Both the position numbers and the translations under genes were made by a program. The notes beneath the pieces are model-generated. The model saw nothing but the letters and a program-made list of their open reading frames with translations, searched no databases and was not told the origin of the DNA. From Paratinospora sagittata (lineage: Eukaryota; Streptophyta; Magnoliopsida; Ranunculales; Menispermaceae): 64,000 bases of DNA. Shown one piece after another: positions 21,920-33,397 of the stretch. Every line of letters begins with the position of its first letter. Position 1 is the stretch's first letter. The stretch lies in NCBI GenBank assembly GCA_035771175.1, contig CM069607.1, positions 10,288,501-10,352,500 on the forward strand, given 5' to 3'.

Positions 21920-22479
21920 CAGAGAGAAAGGGAGACCAAGAGAGAAAGAAAGGCGGAAAGAGAGAGAGAGTGAGATGGCGCATAGAGAAGGCGAGCGTTG
22001 TCGGTGATAGAGGAGCGTTGCCGGTGGACGGTGGTGATGTTGGTGTTTCATAGAGAGAGAGAGGGAAGTGTTGAATCAACTATCCTCATGTCCCTTACGA
22101 GAATATGTTCCTTAAAAAAATATTTTGATGATTGCAAACCACATTCTAATTATATTAATACTATATACATTACACATCTAAATCTCACATGAAAGCTCAT
22201 CTAGAGAATCGACAACGCATGGTGAAAGAGCTATCAAGATCAATTTGAAGACCATGATCATTCGAAGTCATATTTGTATGCTCTTAGATTGTATTAGGTT
22301 ATAAAACCTCTTTTGTCATACGATTCAGCAATATGCATGATTGCATGGTTAGTAGAGTTGATTTCGAAATCTTTTCACTTTACTGCTTCTCTTCCCTCGT
22401 TTTCGGCTAGTTCTTTAATGAGTTGTTCTTCGAATGTTATAGGGTGCCTTTCACACGATCCTTGGTCTTTGAAAGTCCG

Positions 22480-23027
22480 AGGACATTCTTACCACAGCTC
22501 GGCTCGCCAACCAGAAGGTTCGTGAGGAGATGTTCCATCAAGTCGAGGTGGCAATTGCTCGAGTTTCCAAGGTTGAGGCAGATCTATCTGAGCTCCGATG
22601 TGAGTTTGAGCTCGTCACCTATGCTAACGAGGTGCTCTAGGCCAAACTCAGAACAAAGGACGCCGAGCTGGTGAAAATTTGAACCGAGGAGCGTTGCCAG
22701 GCCATGGAAGACTTCAAGGTTTCTGAGGAGTATCAGGAGGCTCTTCGTTCGGAATACGAGGATGTCCAGTTCGACATGTGCGTCAACTTCGCCAAGTACT
22801 TTGGCGACAAGGTCGACATAATGGTCTTTGATACTTTCATGACTGAGCAATGCGGGGAGGGTGAGGCCGAGGAGGGGGAGATCGACGACGAAACTGAGGA
22901 TGCTGGAGTTGGGGAGGTCGGCGAGAGGGTTGAGGAACAGGTCGGGGGAAACGATGGCGACCAGGAAGTTGAAGTTAATGGTGGCGATGGTCACATAATT
23001 GACCTGGGCTCCTCTCCTGCAGTTTAG
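22480..23027 (+). pseudogene. Coiled-coil, acidic-tail ORF of a Tat-like Ty3 element
   Basis: One frame reads ARLANQKVREEMFHQVEVAI, then AKLRTKDAELVK, then FKVSEEYQEALRSEYEDVQF, followed by a Glu/Gly/Val/Asp-rich acidic tail and a stop at 23025-23027. In-frame TAG (22638-22640) and TGA (22680-22682) break it. Heptad-like Leu/Val/Ala spacing predicts a coiled coil. Proteins of this shape (gypsy-type transposon family) occur in Tat-lineage retrotransposons. Base composition is GC-richer than the neighbourhood. It lies antisense to the integrase fragment at 26757-27135, which probably belongs to the same element, split by the solo LTR between them. Confidence 0.6.
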
Positions 23028-23550
23028 GTTTTTGTACTTTTTTGTTGTTGAATGTCGTACGCTCGCGTGCTGAGCTAAAACTCTCATTTTTTGCTTTTAT
23101 GTAAATGACTTTGTTTCAATGTTTCCTCCGTACCTAATGTTTTTATTCTTGTTAGCTCGGCTTGGTCGATCTTTTCTCCTTTTGTTGATTTCTTTTGTTA
23201 CCGGGCTCAGGTCTTCTTCCGTGACTGAGCTAATTTTTATTGACCAGCTTAGCTAGCATCCTGAGCTTTATGTGTTGCCGAGTTGGTCTGTGGACTTAGC
23301 CAATTTTCGACATAGGTGGTGGTATAGGGGGAATATTTCTTACTTCTTGGCGATGATCCGACCTTATGAGCTCAGACCCCAGGGTTTTTAGGTTTTGTCC
23401 TTCTTCTTGACGATAACTCGACTAACTTGTCTAGGGCCTCGAGGTATTTTTAGGGACCTGCCCTTCTTCTCGGTGATAATCAAAGCTAAAAAGCTGGGAA
23501 CCTAATGCTTTTATGAGGTCTAAGCCTTTTTTCCCGGTTTTATCCCAAGG
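23028..23550. other. Remnant of the Tat-like element (3' region or LTR)
   Basis: Non-coding DNA with recurring GAGCTC- and GACTGAGC-like words, continuous across the solo LTR insertion with 26591-26756. No boundaries or LTR ends could be found. Confidence 0.4.
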
Positions 23551-23555
23551 CATTA

Positions 23556-26500
23556 TGTGGCAACCCCGCACCCTGGACCACCAACCCCGCAAGGAATGGT
23601 GTGCGGAATGCCGGGGCGGGACGCCTGACGTAGGCATCTCCAATCACTTTTCAACCTTCGTGAGGTGGTTGAGACCCTACGAGCCTTATCCGAAACAACG
23701 ACATAATATAAAAAGGTACTAAACAAAACTACCAACCGTATTAATCATCCAAGACAAGAGATACTCCATAAAAATGAACCATAAATAAAACCGTCATAAT
23801 CCCTAAAGTCCATCAAGATTGACATACACATAAAGTCCAAAACTATGGGTACAAAAAAACCCTCATATGCCCACATGGTCTATCTAAGAAGTCTCAACTC
23901 ACCCATACTACAATGTGGTAAGTATTATAATTACATAGTCCAAAATATAATACATCATAATTTCAAACACAATTCAATCAAAATGCCTGTCAACTCACAT
24001 CGAGGCCTTGGATTCTCTCGCAGGCAAGGCCCTCAAGATATGACTATTCCTTTGCCCTTATTCGGGACAGAAGGACCTGAAAGAGGAAAATGAGGGTGAG
24101 CCAACGGTGCCCAGTGAATAGAATTCAAATATGCTATCAATACTCATCAATAAATATCATGTATGCATGTCAATGTGTAGCATGATTAAAAGCTCATAAC
24201 ATATAGATATCAAGCATTTATAATAAGTTCGATGCAAGTAAAAGCTTATCAATTTTGATCCACATTCCACATGCATTGGGGTTACTAGTGCACGTCTATT
24301 TCACCATACCGTTCTCATCCCCAAATATTTTCTTTTTAAAACCCTCCTATGACAAGGTTAAGTCCCCCTATTAGCCAGATAGATGGGCCCAACCAAAGTC
24401 ATAAGGTTTTCTCAAATCAATGCATCATTCAAAACATTAGAACACATTCATGCTTTCAACATACAATATATATAAGTGATATGATGACATAAAATATATA
24501 ATCATAAATGAAGTCTACTCACAACCAAGCCTCGCGAGAGTATCTAACCACACACGGACACCAAACCGAATCAATCCAATCAAGGTCCTGAAACATTCAT
24601 CAATATCCAACCATACATCAATTTCTATGCTCAATCACATAGACATTACACATCAACCCTAAATCAACCCACATATAGACAATAGGCCTAAATCCCATCT
24701 AATCCCACCATTCAACTCAAATCACATAACTTAGGCCTCTAATGCATAGTTCTCATTCATAAACTATTCTATTATTCAAAAATACTGATTTTCAATTCCT
24801 TAGGCATAAACATGCTTAAATTGGGCCATTTGATCACAAGTAGGCATAACCCATGATATGGTCACAACCACTAAATCAGTAGCATAATCAACCCTAATCA
24901 TGCTTAATTAAACATAAGTTGCATCAATTCAATGATTCTAGGCCAAAAGCATCAAAAGCCCTAAAATATGAGATTTTCCATACTTAGGCCATATTGCCGA
25001 TTTACACTAGGTCACCATGTTCAGCCATGTATATCACTGATTTTTCATCATGGGTTCATCAACAATGGCAACTAGGTCAACATAGTTGACATGCAAGCTA
25101 TTTGGAAAGGTCTAAGTTCATATTCTAAATTTAGGTCTAACACAAGCAACCCTACCAATTCTTCATTTAATATTCTGTTCAGATGTATCAATCTACCAAC
25201 AGAAATATTTAATCACAAAATCAACCGTACAGATTGAAGTATGTTAAGAACCAAACCTTCTGTACAAAACTCAGCTCAATCCAAAGGTGGACCGGGAAGA
25301 TAATCGACTTTGATGAACAAGTCTCTAATCAGATAATTTCTCCTTTCCTGCTGCAAATACTCAAACGCAGATGCCTATATCACACAACATACCTAAGGCA
25401 TAAACATCTCCACCGTTCCTAATCTATACAGATCCGTTTTAAACCACATACCAAAATATCATATCCATCCAACGGTAGAGTTAGGAGATCTATTAGTTTG
25501 ATCAAAACTGCGCGAGAAATCCATACTTTCCGACCAACTTTGTTTGAGAGGTTATATCACTTAGACGAAAACTCTAATCAAGATCTCCACCGACCAGAAT
25601 GAATAACCATACGCTATGAACGTTCTGACATATTTTGAGCTCAATCGGACCATATATCCTCAAGATCCCATCTCTTTGATGAAAACATTGCAGAGATTTT
25701 CCTCAAAGCAACTCCCTCTTTCTTTCTCTTCTTCTTTCCTTTGTCTTCTTTTTTTCCTTTCTCTCTACTCATCTCACCCTCTAAGACTTCCTTGGGGAAG
25801 AGAAGTAGGGCATGAGACACTTGTCCACTCTCATGCACCAACTTAGACATGTGTTGGAGAGGAGAAATGGGGCATGGGACACTTGTCAATTTTCATGCAC
25901 CAACTTGACATGTGTTGGAGAAGAGAAATGGGGCATGGAACACTTGTCCATTCTCATGCACCAACTTGACATGTGCTGGTCTCATGCACCAACTTAACAT
26001 GTGTTGGAGAAGAGAAATGGGGCATGAGACACTTGTCCATTTTCATGCACCAACTTGACATGTATTGGAGAAGAGAAATGGGGCATGAGACACTTATCCA
26101 TTCTTATGCACCAACTTGACATGTGTTGGTCTCATGCACCAACTTGACATGAGTTGGAGAAAAGAAATGGGGAATGGGACACTTGTCCATTCTCATGCAC
26201 CAACTTGACATGTGTTGGTCTCATACTACCCATACCAACCACATGTACTTTAACCAATCTCATGCTCCCATGTATTTTAAATGTCCAATCCATTTAATAC
26301 ACCAAATCTTCATTTTCATTTATCCTTTTATTCAATCAATCCTAACACATATCAATTCATGGTTTAAGGGGCCCATGCATAAATAATAGCATATGCATTA
26401 TACTTTAATTTAACATGACCCATATACAATTTATGATGCACATATTTATATACATTATCAAGCATCAAATATACAAACATTAAACAACCATCAAACAAAC

Positions 26501-26585
26501 ACCAAACATATCAAGGCAACACATAGAGTTTGGGCAAAATGCAATTGGGTTATGGGCTAGATGAAATAATTTTCGGGGCGTCACA
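23556..26585 (-). mobile_element. Solo LTR of family G, with target-site duplication CATTA
   Basis: On the minus strand the LTR starts TGTGACGCCCCGAAAA (26585 downward) and ends GGGGTTGCCACA (23556). It is flanked by CATTA on both sides (23551-23555 and 26586-26590), so it is complete and formed by LTR-LTR recombination. It is 3030 bp long. It is related to the LTR fragments at 52607-52942 and 55080-56690 (opposite orientation), for example around ACTCTCGCGAGGCTTGGTTG and the acceptor-like TTTCAG/GTCCTTCT. No coding capacity. It interrupts a Tat-like element. Confidence 0.93.
25797..26230. repeat. Tandem repeat (about 61 bp unit) inside the solo LTR
   Basis: About six units, each with GTTGGAGAAGAGAAATGGGG, CATGGGACACTTGTCCATT and CATGCACCAACTTGACATGT. 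Some units carry an extra 28-31 bp half-unit (GTTGGTCTCATGCACCAACT...), giving a compound pattern. The repeats are imperfect, so the array is old. Confidence 0.85.
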
Positions 26586-26756
26586 CATTAACTATTTTTC
26601 TCTTGCATCGCTGCTTGTTGACCGAAAAGTTCGTTTGTACAAGACATTGTCGAAAAAGAAATTACTTTATTCTGTTGATGTAATAAGGAAAATTTTCATG
26701 GTTTGTGTGAATAAAAAATAAACAACTACTATACTACTCCTACTTGCTACTGCTAC

Positions 26757-27135
26757 TGGTAGTAGAACTTCAAGTGCTCTGCATTCCAAGGCTTTGCGAT
26801 TTTCCTTCCATCAAGGTCTTCTAGTTCGTATACTCCGGTTCTCGGGGTTGTGATGACCTGTATGGCCCTTCACAGTTAGGGCCGAATGCTCCAGCTCCTG
26901 CTTCTTTGATGTTTTGCATCATCTTTCTCAACACCAGGTCACCAATCTTGAAGCTTCGAGGTCGGACCTTGGAGTTGTAGTATCTTGAAATCCTCTTTTG
27001 ATAAGCGGCCAGTCTGACCTGAGATTGCTCTTTCATCTCCTCTAACAGGTTGAGCTCGGCTTCCTGAGCCTAGGTTATTTATCTCATCAAAGTGAGATGT
27101 TCTCAAGGTTGGGATGCTAAACTCTATTTGAATTA
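26757..27135 (-). pseudogene. Integrase C-terminal fragment of a Tat-like Ty3 element
   Basis: The minus strand reads EFSIPTLRTSHFDE, then (after frameshifts) AAYQKRISRYYNSKVRPRSF, KIGDLVLRKM, FGPNCEGPYR and GVYELEDLDGRKIAKPWNAE with HLKFYYQ. This is the typical integrase tail of Tat/Retand-type Ty3 elements. The upstream (higher-coordinate) part of the integrase is cut off by E3 at about 27129-27136. Confidence 0.8.
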
Positions 27136-29250
27136 TTACCACTGTTACTCAGATTAGGAGTTTTCTTGGTTTGGCTGACTATTACAGACGCTTCATCAAG
27201 GATTTCTTAAAGATTGTTGAACCTATGACCAAGCTCACTCGGAATGACGTGCGATTCATTTGGAATCCCACCTGTGAAACGTCATTTCAGGAATTGAAGA
27301 AATGCCTCACAACAACACCAATACTAATCACTTCACGAAATAGAGTTGGATTTTCACTATACATCGACGCCTCTCTTTAAGGCTTAGGTGTAGTACTAAT
27401 GCAAGAAGGCCAAGTTGTTGCATATGCTTTGAGGTAACTGAAGATTCATGAGGGTAATTACCCAACGCATGACTTGGAACTTGCAGCTGTGGTATTCGAA
27501 CTGAAGTTATGGCGTCATTACCTATACGGTGAACGGTTTGAGGTCTTCTCGGATCACAAAAGTCTTAAGTACATCTACACTCAGAGAAACCTAAACCTCC
27601 ACCAAAGACGATGGTTGGAGTCCTTGAAAGATTATGACTTTCAACTCCAGTACCATCCCAGTAAGGCCAATGTTGTGGCTGATGCCATGAGTAGAAAATC
27701 TTATGTTGCTTGCACTCTTAACTTCGAGATGGGGAAGCTGGCCACAGAAATGGAGAATTTTAACCTACAACTGATCGAGGAGGGAGCAAGATCATGACTC
27801 TCTCAATTATTAGCTAATTCTGAGTTGGTTTGAAAGATTTCAGCAGATCAAGCCAACGACCCTATGTTAATGGAGAAACAAGAACTTCTACTCAGCAGAC
27901 AGGACCTTCCTCACTGGCGGTCTCTGAAGACGGGGCCGTTTTCTATAAAAAACCTCTCTGTCTGCCGAACGATGTTGAGGTTCGGAAAGAAGTGCTCTCT
28001 GAGATGCACTGTTCGAGGTTCACTATGCATCCCGGGGGTGACAAGATGTACAAGGATGTCAAGTGACAATTCTGGTTTTCTGGAATGAAGAAGGTGATTA
28101 CAGACTTCGTTGCTCGATGTCTCGTTTACCAGCAAGTTAAGGCAGAATGTAGACTTCCCTCTGGACTTCTTCAACCTTTACCTATTGGAGAATGGAAGTA
28201 GGAGAACATCGCAATGAATTTTGTTACGACCTTGCCTCGAAATAATAAAGGACAATATGATATCTGGATTATCATTGATATACTTACAAAGTCTACACAC
28301 TTTTTACTGATAAAGTTCACGGATAAACTCGCTAAGCTTGTCGAACTGTATGAAAGAGAGATCGTGCGCCTCCATGGCATACTACTTATGATTGTCTCTG
28401 ATCGAGACCCTCAATTCACATCAAAGTTTTGGCAAAGCTTCCAAAGTAGAATGGGCTCCAGGATCACCATGAGCACAACCTTTCACCCTCTGACTGATGG
28501 GCAGTCAGAGCGTCTGATCCAGATCTTGGAGGATATGTTGCGGTGCTGCATTTTGGACTTTCATGATGGATGGGAAAAACACTTACATTTGGTTGAGTTT
28601 GCATACAACAACTACCAAACTAGTATCGACGTGGCACATTATTATGAGGCTCTCTATGGTCGCCCTTGCAGATCTCCGATATGCTAGTTAGATATGGCAG
28701 ATCGACAGCAGTTGGGGCCTTAACTAGTTCAAGAGACTTATGAGAAGATCGCACTAGTAAAGGAGACTTCGTGTTGCACAAAGTCGACAGAAGAGCTATG
28801 CTGACAAGCGAAAACAACCTCGAGAATTTGGTAAGAGGGACTTGGTTTTTCTAAAAGTTCAGCCTACAAGAGGTGTCACACGCTTTGGGATCAAGGGAAA
28901 GCTCTCCCCACAGTATATTTGTCCATTTCAAATCATTGAATGTATTGGCAAACTAGCCTATCGTCTATCCCTTCCATCGTCCATGTCTAAGGTTCATGAC
29001 GTTTTACACGTATCCATGCTTCGAAAGTATCGTCATGATCTTTCGTATATCATCCCCCTAGTTAAGGTAAGGGTTGAAGAAGGAAACAAGTATCAGGAGA
29101 GTGATACATATTTTGGATAGAAAAACTCAAGAAATAAGGCAACGTAGTATACCACTTGTGAAAGTGCTATGGGATCACCACGGAATTGAGGAAGCAACAT
29201 GGGAACTAGAAGCAACAATTAAATAGAAATACCCTAAATTGTTTTCTAGT
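27136..29250 (+). pseudogene. E3 pol: RT end, RNase H, integrase, chromodomain
   Basis: Blocks in order: [54 protein letters not shown] and VVADAMSRK, then integrase MHCSRFTMHPGGDKMYKDV, CLVYQQ (a zinc-ligand Cys of CLVCQ changed to Tyr), MNFVTTLP, SDRDPQF and DGQSERLIQILEDML. Then come GKLSPQYICPFQIIE and KVHDVLHVSMLRKY, and chromodomain remains to about 29250. The MDF catalytic Asp reads Asn in MNF. In-frame stops occur at about 27378, 27436, 27794, 28065, 28199-28201 and 28685-28687, with frameshifts near 28750 and 29105. Dead copy, closely related to E5. Confidence 0.88.
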
Positions 29251-29355
29251 AATAATTGATGATGTGATACATTATATTATTTCACTTATCAATAAAATGC
29301 TGAAACTTTGTTTACAAATATCTTAATACATTGTTTCACTTAAATAACTATGCAG

Positions 29356-29854
29356 ATGTCTGAAAATAATACCGATGGATGTAGTGATGCACACACGCAA
29401 TGGCCTCTTTGGCAACCTGAGGCGAGTCCTTTAGGTTCTGAGTCAAGTCACAGCTACTTTGCATCACCAACTCCATCGCCCCACAGACAATGATCCTTAT
29501 CGCCAGAACGTGCATGAATTTTTCGTAACAGTTTTACCCTCATCTTGGCAGGATCTTCTACCAAAATTGCCAGGCAGCCGGATTCGAGCAACAACATGAA
29601 AAAGCAGCTCACCGCTCAACCTACCTCTCCTTAAACGATGCAACCAACAAAGCCCTACTCTGCTATCTATTAGGCAAAGGTCGGAACCTTCTGAGGACGA
29701 ATTCGACTCCATTTGCTCTCCATGGTTTCATGATGTTGAGGATTCCATCGGCCACAGTGCTATTCAGGGACCTTACAGGCATTGCCCTGAGCTAGCAAAC
29801 GATGACGATGGCGGTAAATCTCACGCTGATAGCAATCATGACTACTTGGACTGA
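29356..29854 (+). pseudogene. E3 ORF3: acidic accessory protein
   Basis: The ATG at 29356 directly follows ATGCAG (AG at 29354-29355). It begins MSENNTDGCSDAHTQWPLWQ, very close to the E5 copy, with a Ser/Pro segment (SPTPSPHRQ) that runs into a TGA at about 29492. The remainder continues in shifted frames with LLPKL, SSEDEF, SICSPWFHD and a final acidic block before the polypurine tract. Length in the ancestor was about 160 residues. Confidence 0.55.
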
Positions 29855-29871
29855 TTTTGAGGAAAAAATCC

Positions 29872-29888
29872 TTTTAAGGGGGATAGAG
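29872..29888 (+). other. Polypurine tract (E3)
   Basis: TTTTAAGGGGGATAGAG sits directly before the LTR start TGTAATACC; it is the plus-strand primer site of reverse transcription. Confidence 0.85.
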
Positions 29889-31278
29889 TGTAATACCCTA
29901 GGTTTGCACAAAAAAAAGTAAACAATAAAAAAAATTGAACTTCAAGTAGCCCGCCCGAACCTTCGGGCACCTTTTTTTCCTATTTAAGGAACCCTCCATC
30001 CTCATTTCTCACACCAAAATCACTTCTCCTTGTGATTTTTTTTCTCTCCCTCACTCATCTTGAGTTTTTGTCTTCTCTTTTGAGACTTTCTTTTCGAGAC
30101 TCTCTTCGCGGTGCAACGCGGTTTTGCTCGGGGAAGGCGCCAGTTCGAGAGAGGAGTTTTTATCTGAAGGTAAGGAACGAAACATAGGTTTGCGTGTCTT
30201 ATAACTTTTATTAAAGTTTACATTCATTTATCATTATGTCTACTATTTATTTACACTGCATTATTGAGTATAATGTTTATACTTGTCATACTTATGCCTG
30301 TATATTTGGAGTTCATTTATTACATTGTTGCTATGCCGGATTAGTGGTCAATCTGGCTCAACCAGACTCAGTCTTGTCCTTAGTAACTTTAAATAGTGAA
30401 TGGGAGGCAGCGTGCTGCTCTAGACGATTGGTATTTAAGTAGACCTCGTGTCTCACCTCTCAAACTGGAGATTGATCTGGTTGGTCTTATTTGAAAGCTA
30501 TCAGCTTGTACAAGTAATACTGAATGTCCTAATCTTGCACATGGTGATACCGACCCTGATAAGGATCACGAGACGTTGCCAAATCCTGTCTAATGTTAAG
30601 TAAATACCAGACTTGTTCATGCATTGGCATCATTCATAAGCACCACCTAGGGACGTATGTGGTTTATGATTCATAGAATAGTTAGACGCAATGCTCACTA
30701 TTCATTATATTTTTGTGGAGAGGGACGTACAATGAGAACCCGACTACTCATGGGGAGGGACATTTGTACGTAAATCCAGAGCGTCGTTCCTGAGGAGGGA
30801 AGTACAATGAGAACCCGACTACTCCAGGGGAGGGACATCTGTACGTGAACTTAGGTGACGTACAATCATGAAACCAATACGAGACAGTGTCATGCATACA
30901 TACATGTTGTATTGATTATGATGCTCTGATGTGTATTTATGATATTTGATTATGAAGTTTGCTTTATTAATTTTTATATTCATGAACTATTTTACCTACT
31001 GAGCTTGTAGTTCACCCCGTTGTTATCTAATTTTTCACAGGAGATTAGAGTGGACTGGGTGCAGGTTTTTGGTCCCACATTTTGTAACCTTTGTATTATT
31101 CATTGAGGATTTTGGGAGGATGTCCCCTTAACTATTTCATGTACAAAAATATTTTGAAATTAATGAAATAAGACTTGTACTTAATCATGTTTTCGCGCAC
31201 TCGGTTATTGTTATAATGCATTCACACCCTGTCCGTGAGTGTCCCGCTTGTTTAGGCGCGTCCGGGCGGGGTGTGACA
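29889..31278 (+). repeat. E3 3' LTR, complete (1390 bp)
   Basis: Starts TGTAATACCC and ends GGTGTGACA. Near the start it has a hairpin (GCCCGAA/TTCGGGC, 29953-29968) and a TATA-like TATTTAAGG (29981). Next come a CT-rich leader and a donor-like GAAG/GTAAGG (GT at 30180-30181). Two copies of an about 70-bp repeat follow (30718-30860, GGGACGTACAATGAGAACCC type), then an acceptor-like TAATTTTTCACAG ending at 31040. It corresponds to 36215-37670 and, inverted, 49882-51269. Its right boundary is exactly at the SRR1-like sequence. Confidence 0.92.
29953..29990 (+). promoter_or_regulatory. LTR hairpin plus TATA box (E3 LTR)
   Basis: A perfect 7-bp stem GCCCGAA/TTCGGGC with a two-base loop lies 13 bp upstream of TATTTAAGG. 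Position and stem are kept in the other LTRs with different sequence, which makes it a candidate promoter element. Confidence 0.6.
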
Positions 31279-31786
31279 CAGAACAACCCAAAGCTTCCGA
31301 TACTTTCGATTCTGTTTTTGAAAGGACTTGATCAAATACGTCAATGTCTCCAATCCAATCAAATCTTCTCTTGATTAAGATTGCAAGAGACAATTGTAAG
31401 CACGGTGGTTGATATGAATCGATGTTGCCAATCCCATATATCACCATCACCATCTGCATTGTAGATGCTGTTGCTAAAACCATCGAAAATGAATCATGAA
31501 CTTGCGGAGTTCGCATCTGCTCAAGGAAAGTACGGTAAAAATCAGAGTTTTCAAGTCTCTGTATGTATATCTGCATCAGTTTTACTTCTTTTTCCGGGTC
31601 AATTTCACTGTTAATTGGAGCCCATGGTTGTTGTTCTATAGTTCCAGTTTTTGGGTGATTTCTTCTCCTCTGTTTTGCACAACGAGATGCAACTATTGTC
31701 CAATCTCCACTAGGATTATCATTTTTAGGCTTGATATTTTTTGAACCTCCATATGTTGTTGCCAATGGATCACCTTTCATCTTCAT
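31279..31786 (-). pseudogene. SRR1-like protein gene, copy 2, 5' half only
   Basis: The minus-strand frame from ATG 31786 (or 31780) encodes MKGDPLATTYGGSKNIKP, GDWTIVASRCAKQRRRN, VMVIYGIGNIDSYQPPCLQL and FDWIGDIDVFDQ up to LGCS. There it is cut by the E3 LTR at 31278/31279. The N-terminal half of the SRR1 domain is open, without the TAA seen in copy 1. About 120 C-terminal codons are missing, so no full SRR1 domain can be made. The Ala-Ser-Thr stretch at the site of the copy 1 stop shows what the ancestor had. Confidence 0.85.
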
Positions 31787-33056
31787 GACATGCCCTCAAT
31801 TGGGGAATGATTGATTCAGTTTGCTCGCTTTATAATAGGTTCCAATGATAACATTTGTTTCACTTTCATCTTCATATGGAAATCAACTACAAATCTTCAA
31901 AATAATCCTAAGTGTGACCTACAAAAAATCCAGAAGACCCAAAAAGGGTTTGCTCAGTCAGAAGAGTTTGGGGATGATTTAATGGTCAGTCCATCAAGAT
32001 GTTAGTGTAAATTGGAGACTCAAGCACCAATCTTGAAATTCTAACTCTGCTAATCCATTAATCGACAAGTGTTAACATTTAAATAGATTAGAATCATTAG
32101 CCATTATAGTTTGTCAACCAGAGCAGTGGAATTGGTAAAAATAAAAGATCACCTAAAATGGGTTAAGTAAAAAATCTGCACAAATTCAACAAGCATGGAG
32201 CAAAGGGAAGGAGCATATATAATTAGTTTTGATTGGGATTCTAAAGTTTATTTCTTGAGCCAACATATGCTATTCATCAAATAAATTAATACATGAAAGT
32301 AATGAATCTTCTTCTGCCATATGCACAACTGACAAAGCATATTGAAATGATTAGAAAATGTGGATTATGAGTGTTAGTTCGAAGGAATTCTCACTATTTT
32401 GAAAATTCAATTGGCAATTGGCAGAGAATCAGTTCACGATCAGAAGGTCAATATTTCAAAATTATGTCCAATTAATTACCCTAAAATAATGCAGCTATAT
32501 CTATTCATTGTTTGAAAGTGTAAAAATAGTACAATACCACAATCTAATTTGTAGGATTCTAGTTGAACAAATCAATTGAGTATACAAATGTTCTTCAAAA
32601 TATTGAATGAGAGTGTGTGTCTTGTTTAGACATTCCATCAAGCAGAAACATCATTAAGTTAACCAATTCATACTTGAACAGAGCTCTAGATAACCCAAGA
32701 ATTCACAAGCCTAGCAGTATTAGACCTAATAATCCTAAATAAAGAAGAAAAAGGAAGCATCAAATATGAAGATTCCATGAAAAAGGAAGCACAGTCACAA
32801 GATGACTGCTCAAAAATATTGGCAAATACTAACTCCAATAGAGACAAGGAGAAGGCTTTGGAATATTTTAGAAGCTTGTGTTTCAACATTTGATCCTTGG
32901 ATTTCCTGGGGTATTTTAACAATGTCAGGGACCTTTCATACTAGCTAGGAGGAAATAAGCCCAATATACAAGCTATGCATAGCTTCCATAATGGCATTGA
33001 AGGCATATCTTCAATAAACTTGATAAGCTTGAAAAAATCCTCGTCAACCAGTCAAA

Positions 33057-33397
33057 TGCTATTTTACCCGGACTCTTTACTTTAGCCCAATGTACCGGTG
33101 TCCGTTACTTCATGATACGACATGGGTATGAGATATGTGTCTGACACTTTGGATTTTTGAATATTACTATGTAAGTTCTCCAATGGAAAGAAGAGAAACC
33201 ATGAAAGAAAATAATGACTAATAGGTGAAATTTACATAAGTGAGAGAACAAAACGGACAATAAATGAGTGAAAAAAAGAAAAAAAAACAACATATAATAT
33301 AGCCGAGTCCCCATGTCCTAGAATTTGAAAATGAAGAAGTTGGACGTCTAGATATGTGCCCGTATCCGACACCCGTACCCGAGTCTTGGTAACATAG
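33057..33397. mobile_element. MITE-like element, second copy (in duplication)
   Basis: Same element as 19396-19741; the left end is decayed (CTATTTTACCCGGACTC) and the right end intact (GAGTCTTGGTAACATAG). Shared position in both duplicates shows insertion before the duplication. Confidence 0.55.

Larger units (their letters stand above)
27129..31278 (+). mobile_element. E3: 3' half of an E-family Ty3 chromovirus with intact 3' LTR
   Basis: It starts abruptly inside RT (near CCACTGTTACTCAG) and runs through RNase H, integrase, chromodomain, ORF3, polypurine tract and a complete 3' LTR. The 5' half is absent from the window. The right end abuts SRR1-like copy 2 in mid-gene; the left end abuts the Tat-like integrase fragment. 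No target-site duplication can be paired. Confidence 0.9.

Noticed and set aside
22313..22525. 70-codon plus-strand ORF starting at 22313
   Set aside because: It overlaps the coiled-coil frame out of register and shows no domain.
25797..26230. CRISPR-like array of regular repeats
   Set aside because: Adjacent units without unique spacers, inside a plant LTR; a minisatellite.
32686..32922. 78-codon minus-strand ORF in duplication copy 2
   Set aside because: The copy 1 counterpart (19110-19343) is in a different frame arrangement with little protein agreement.
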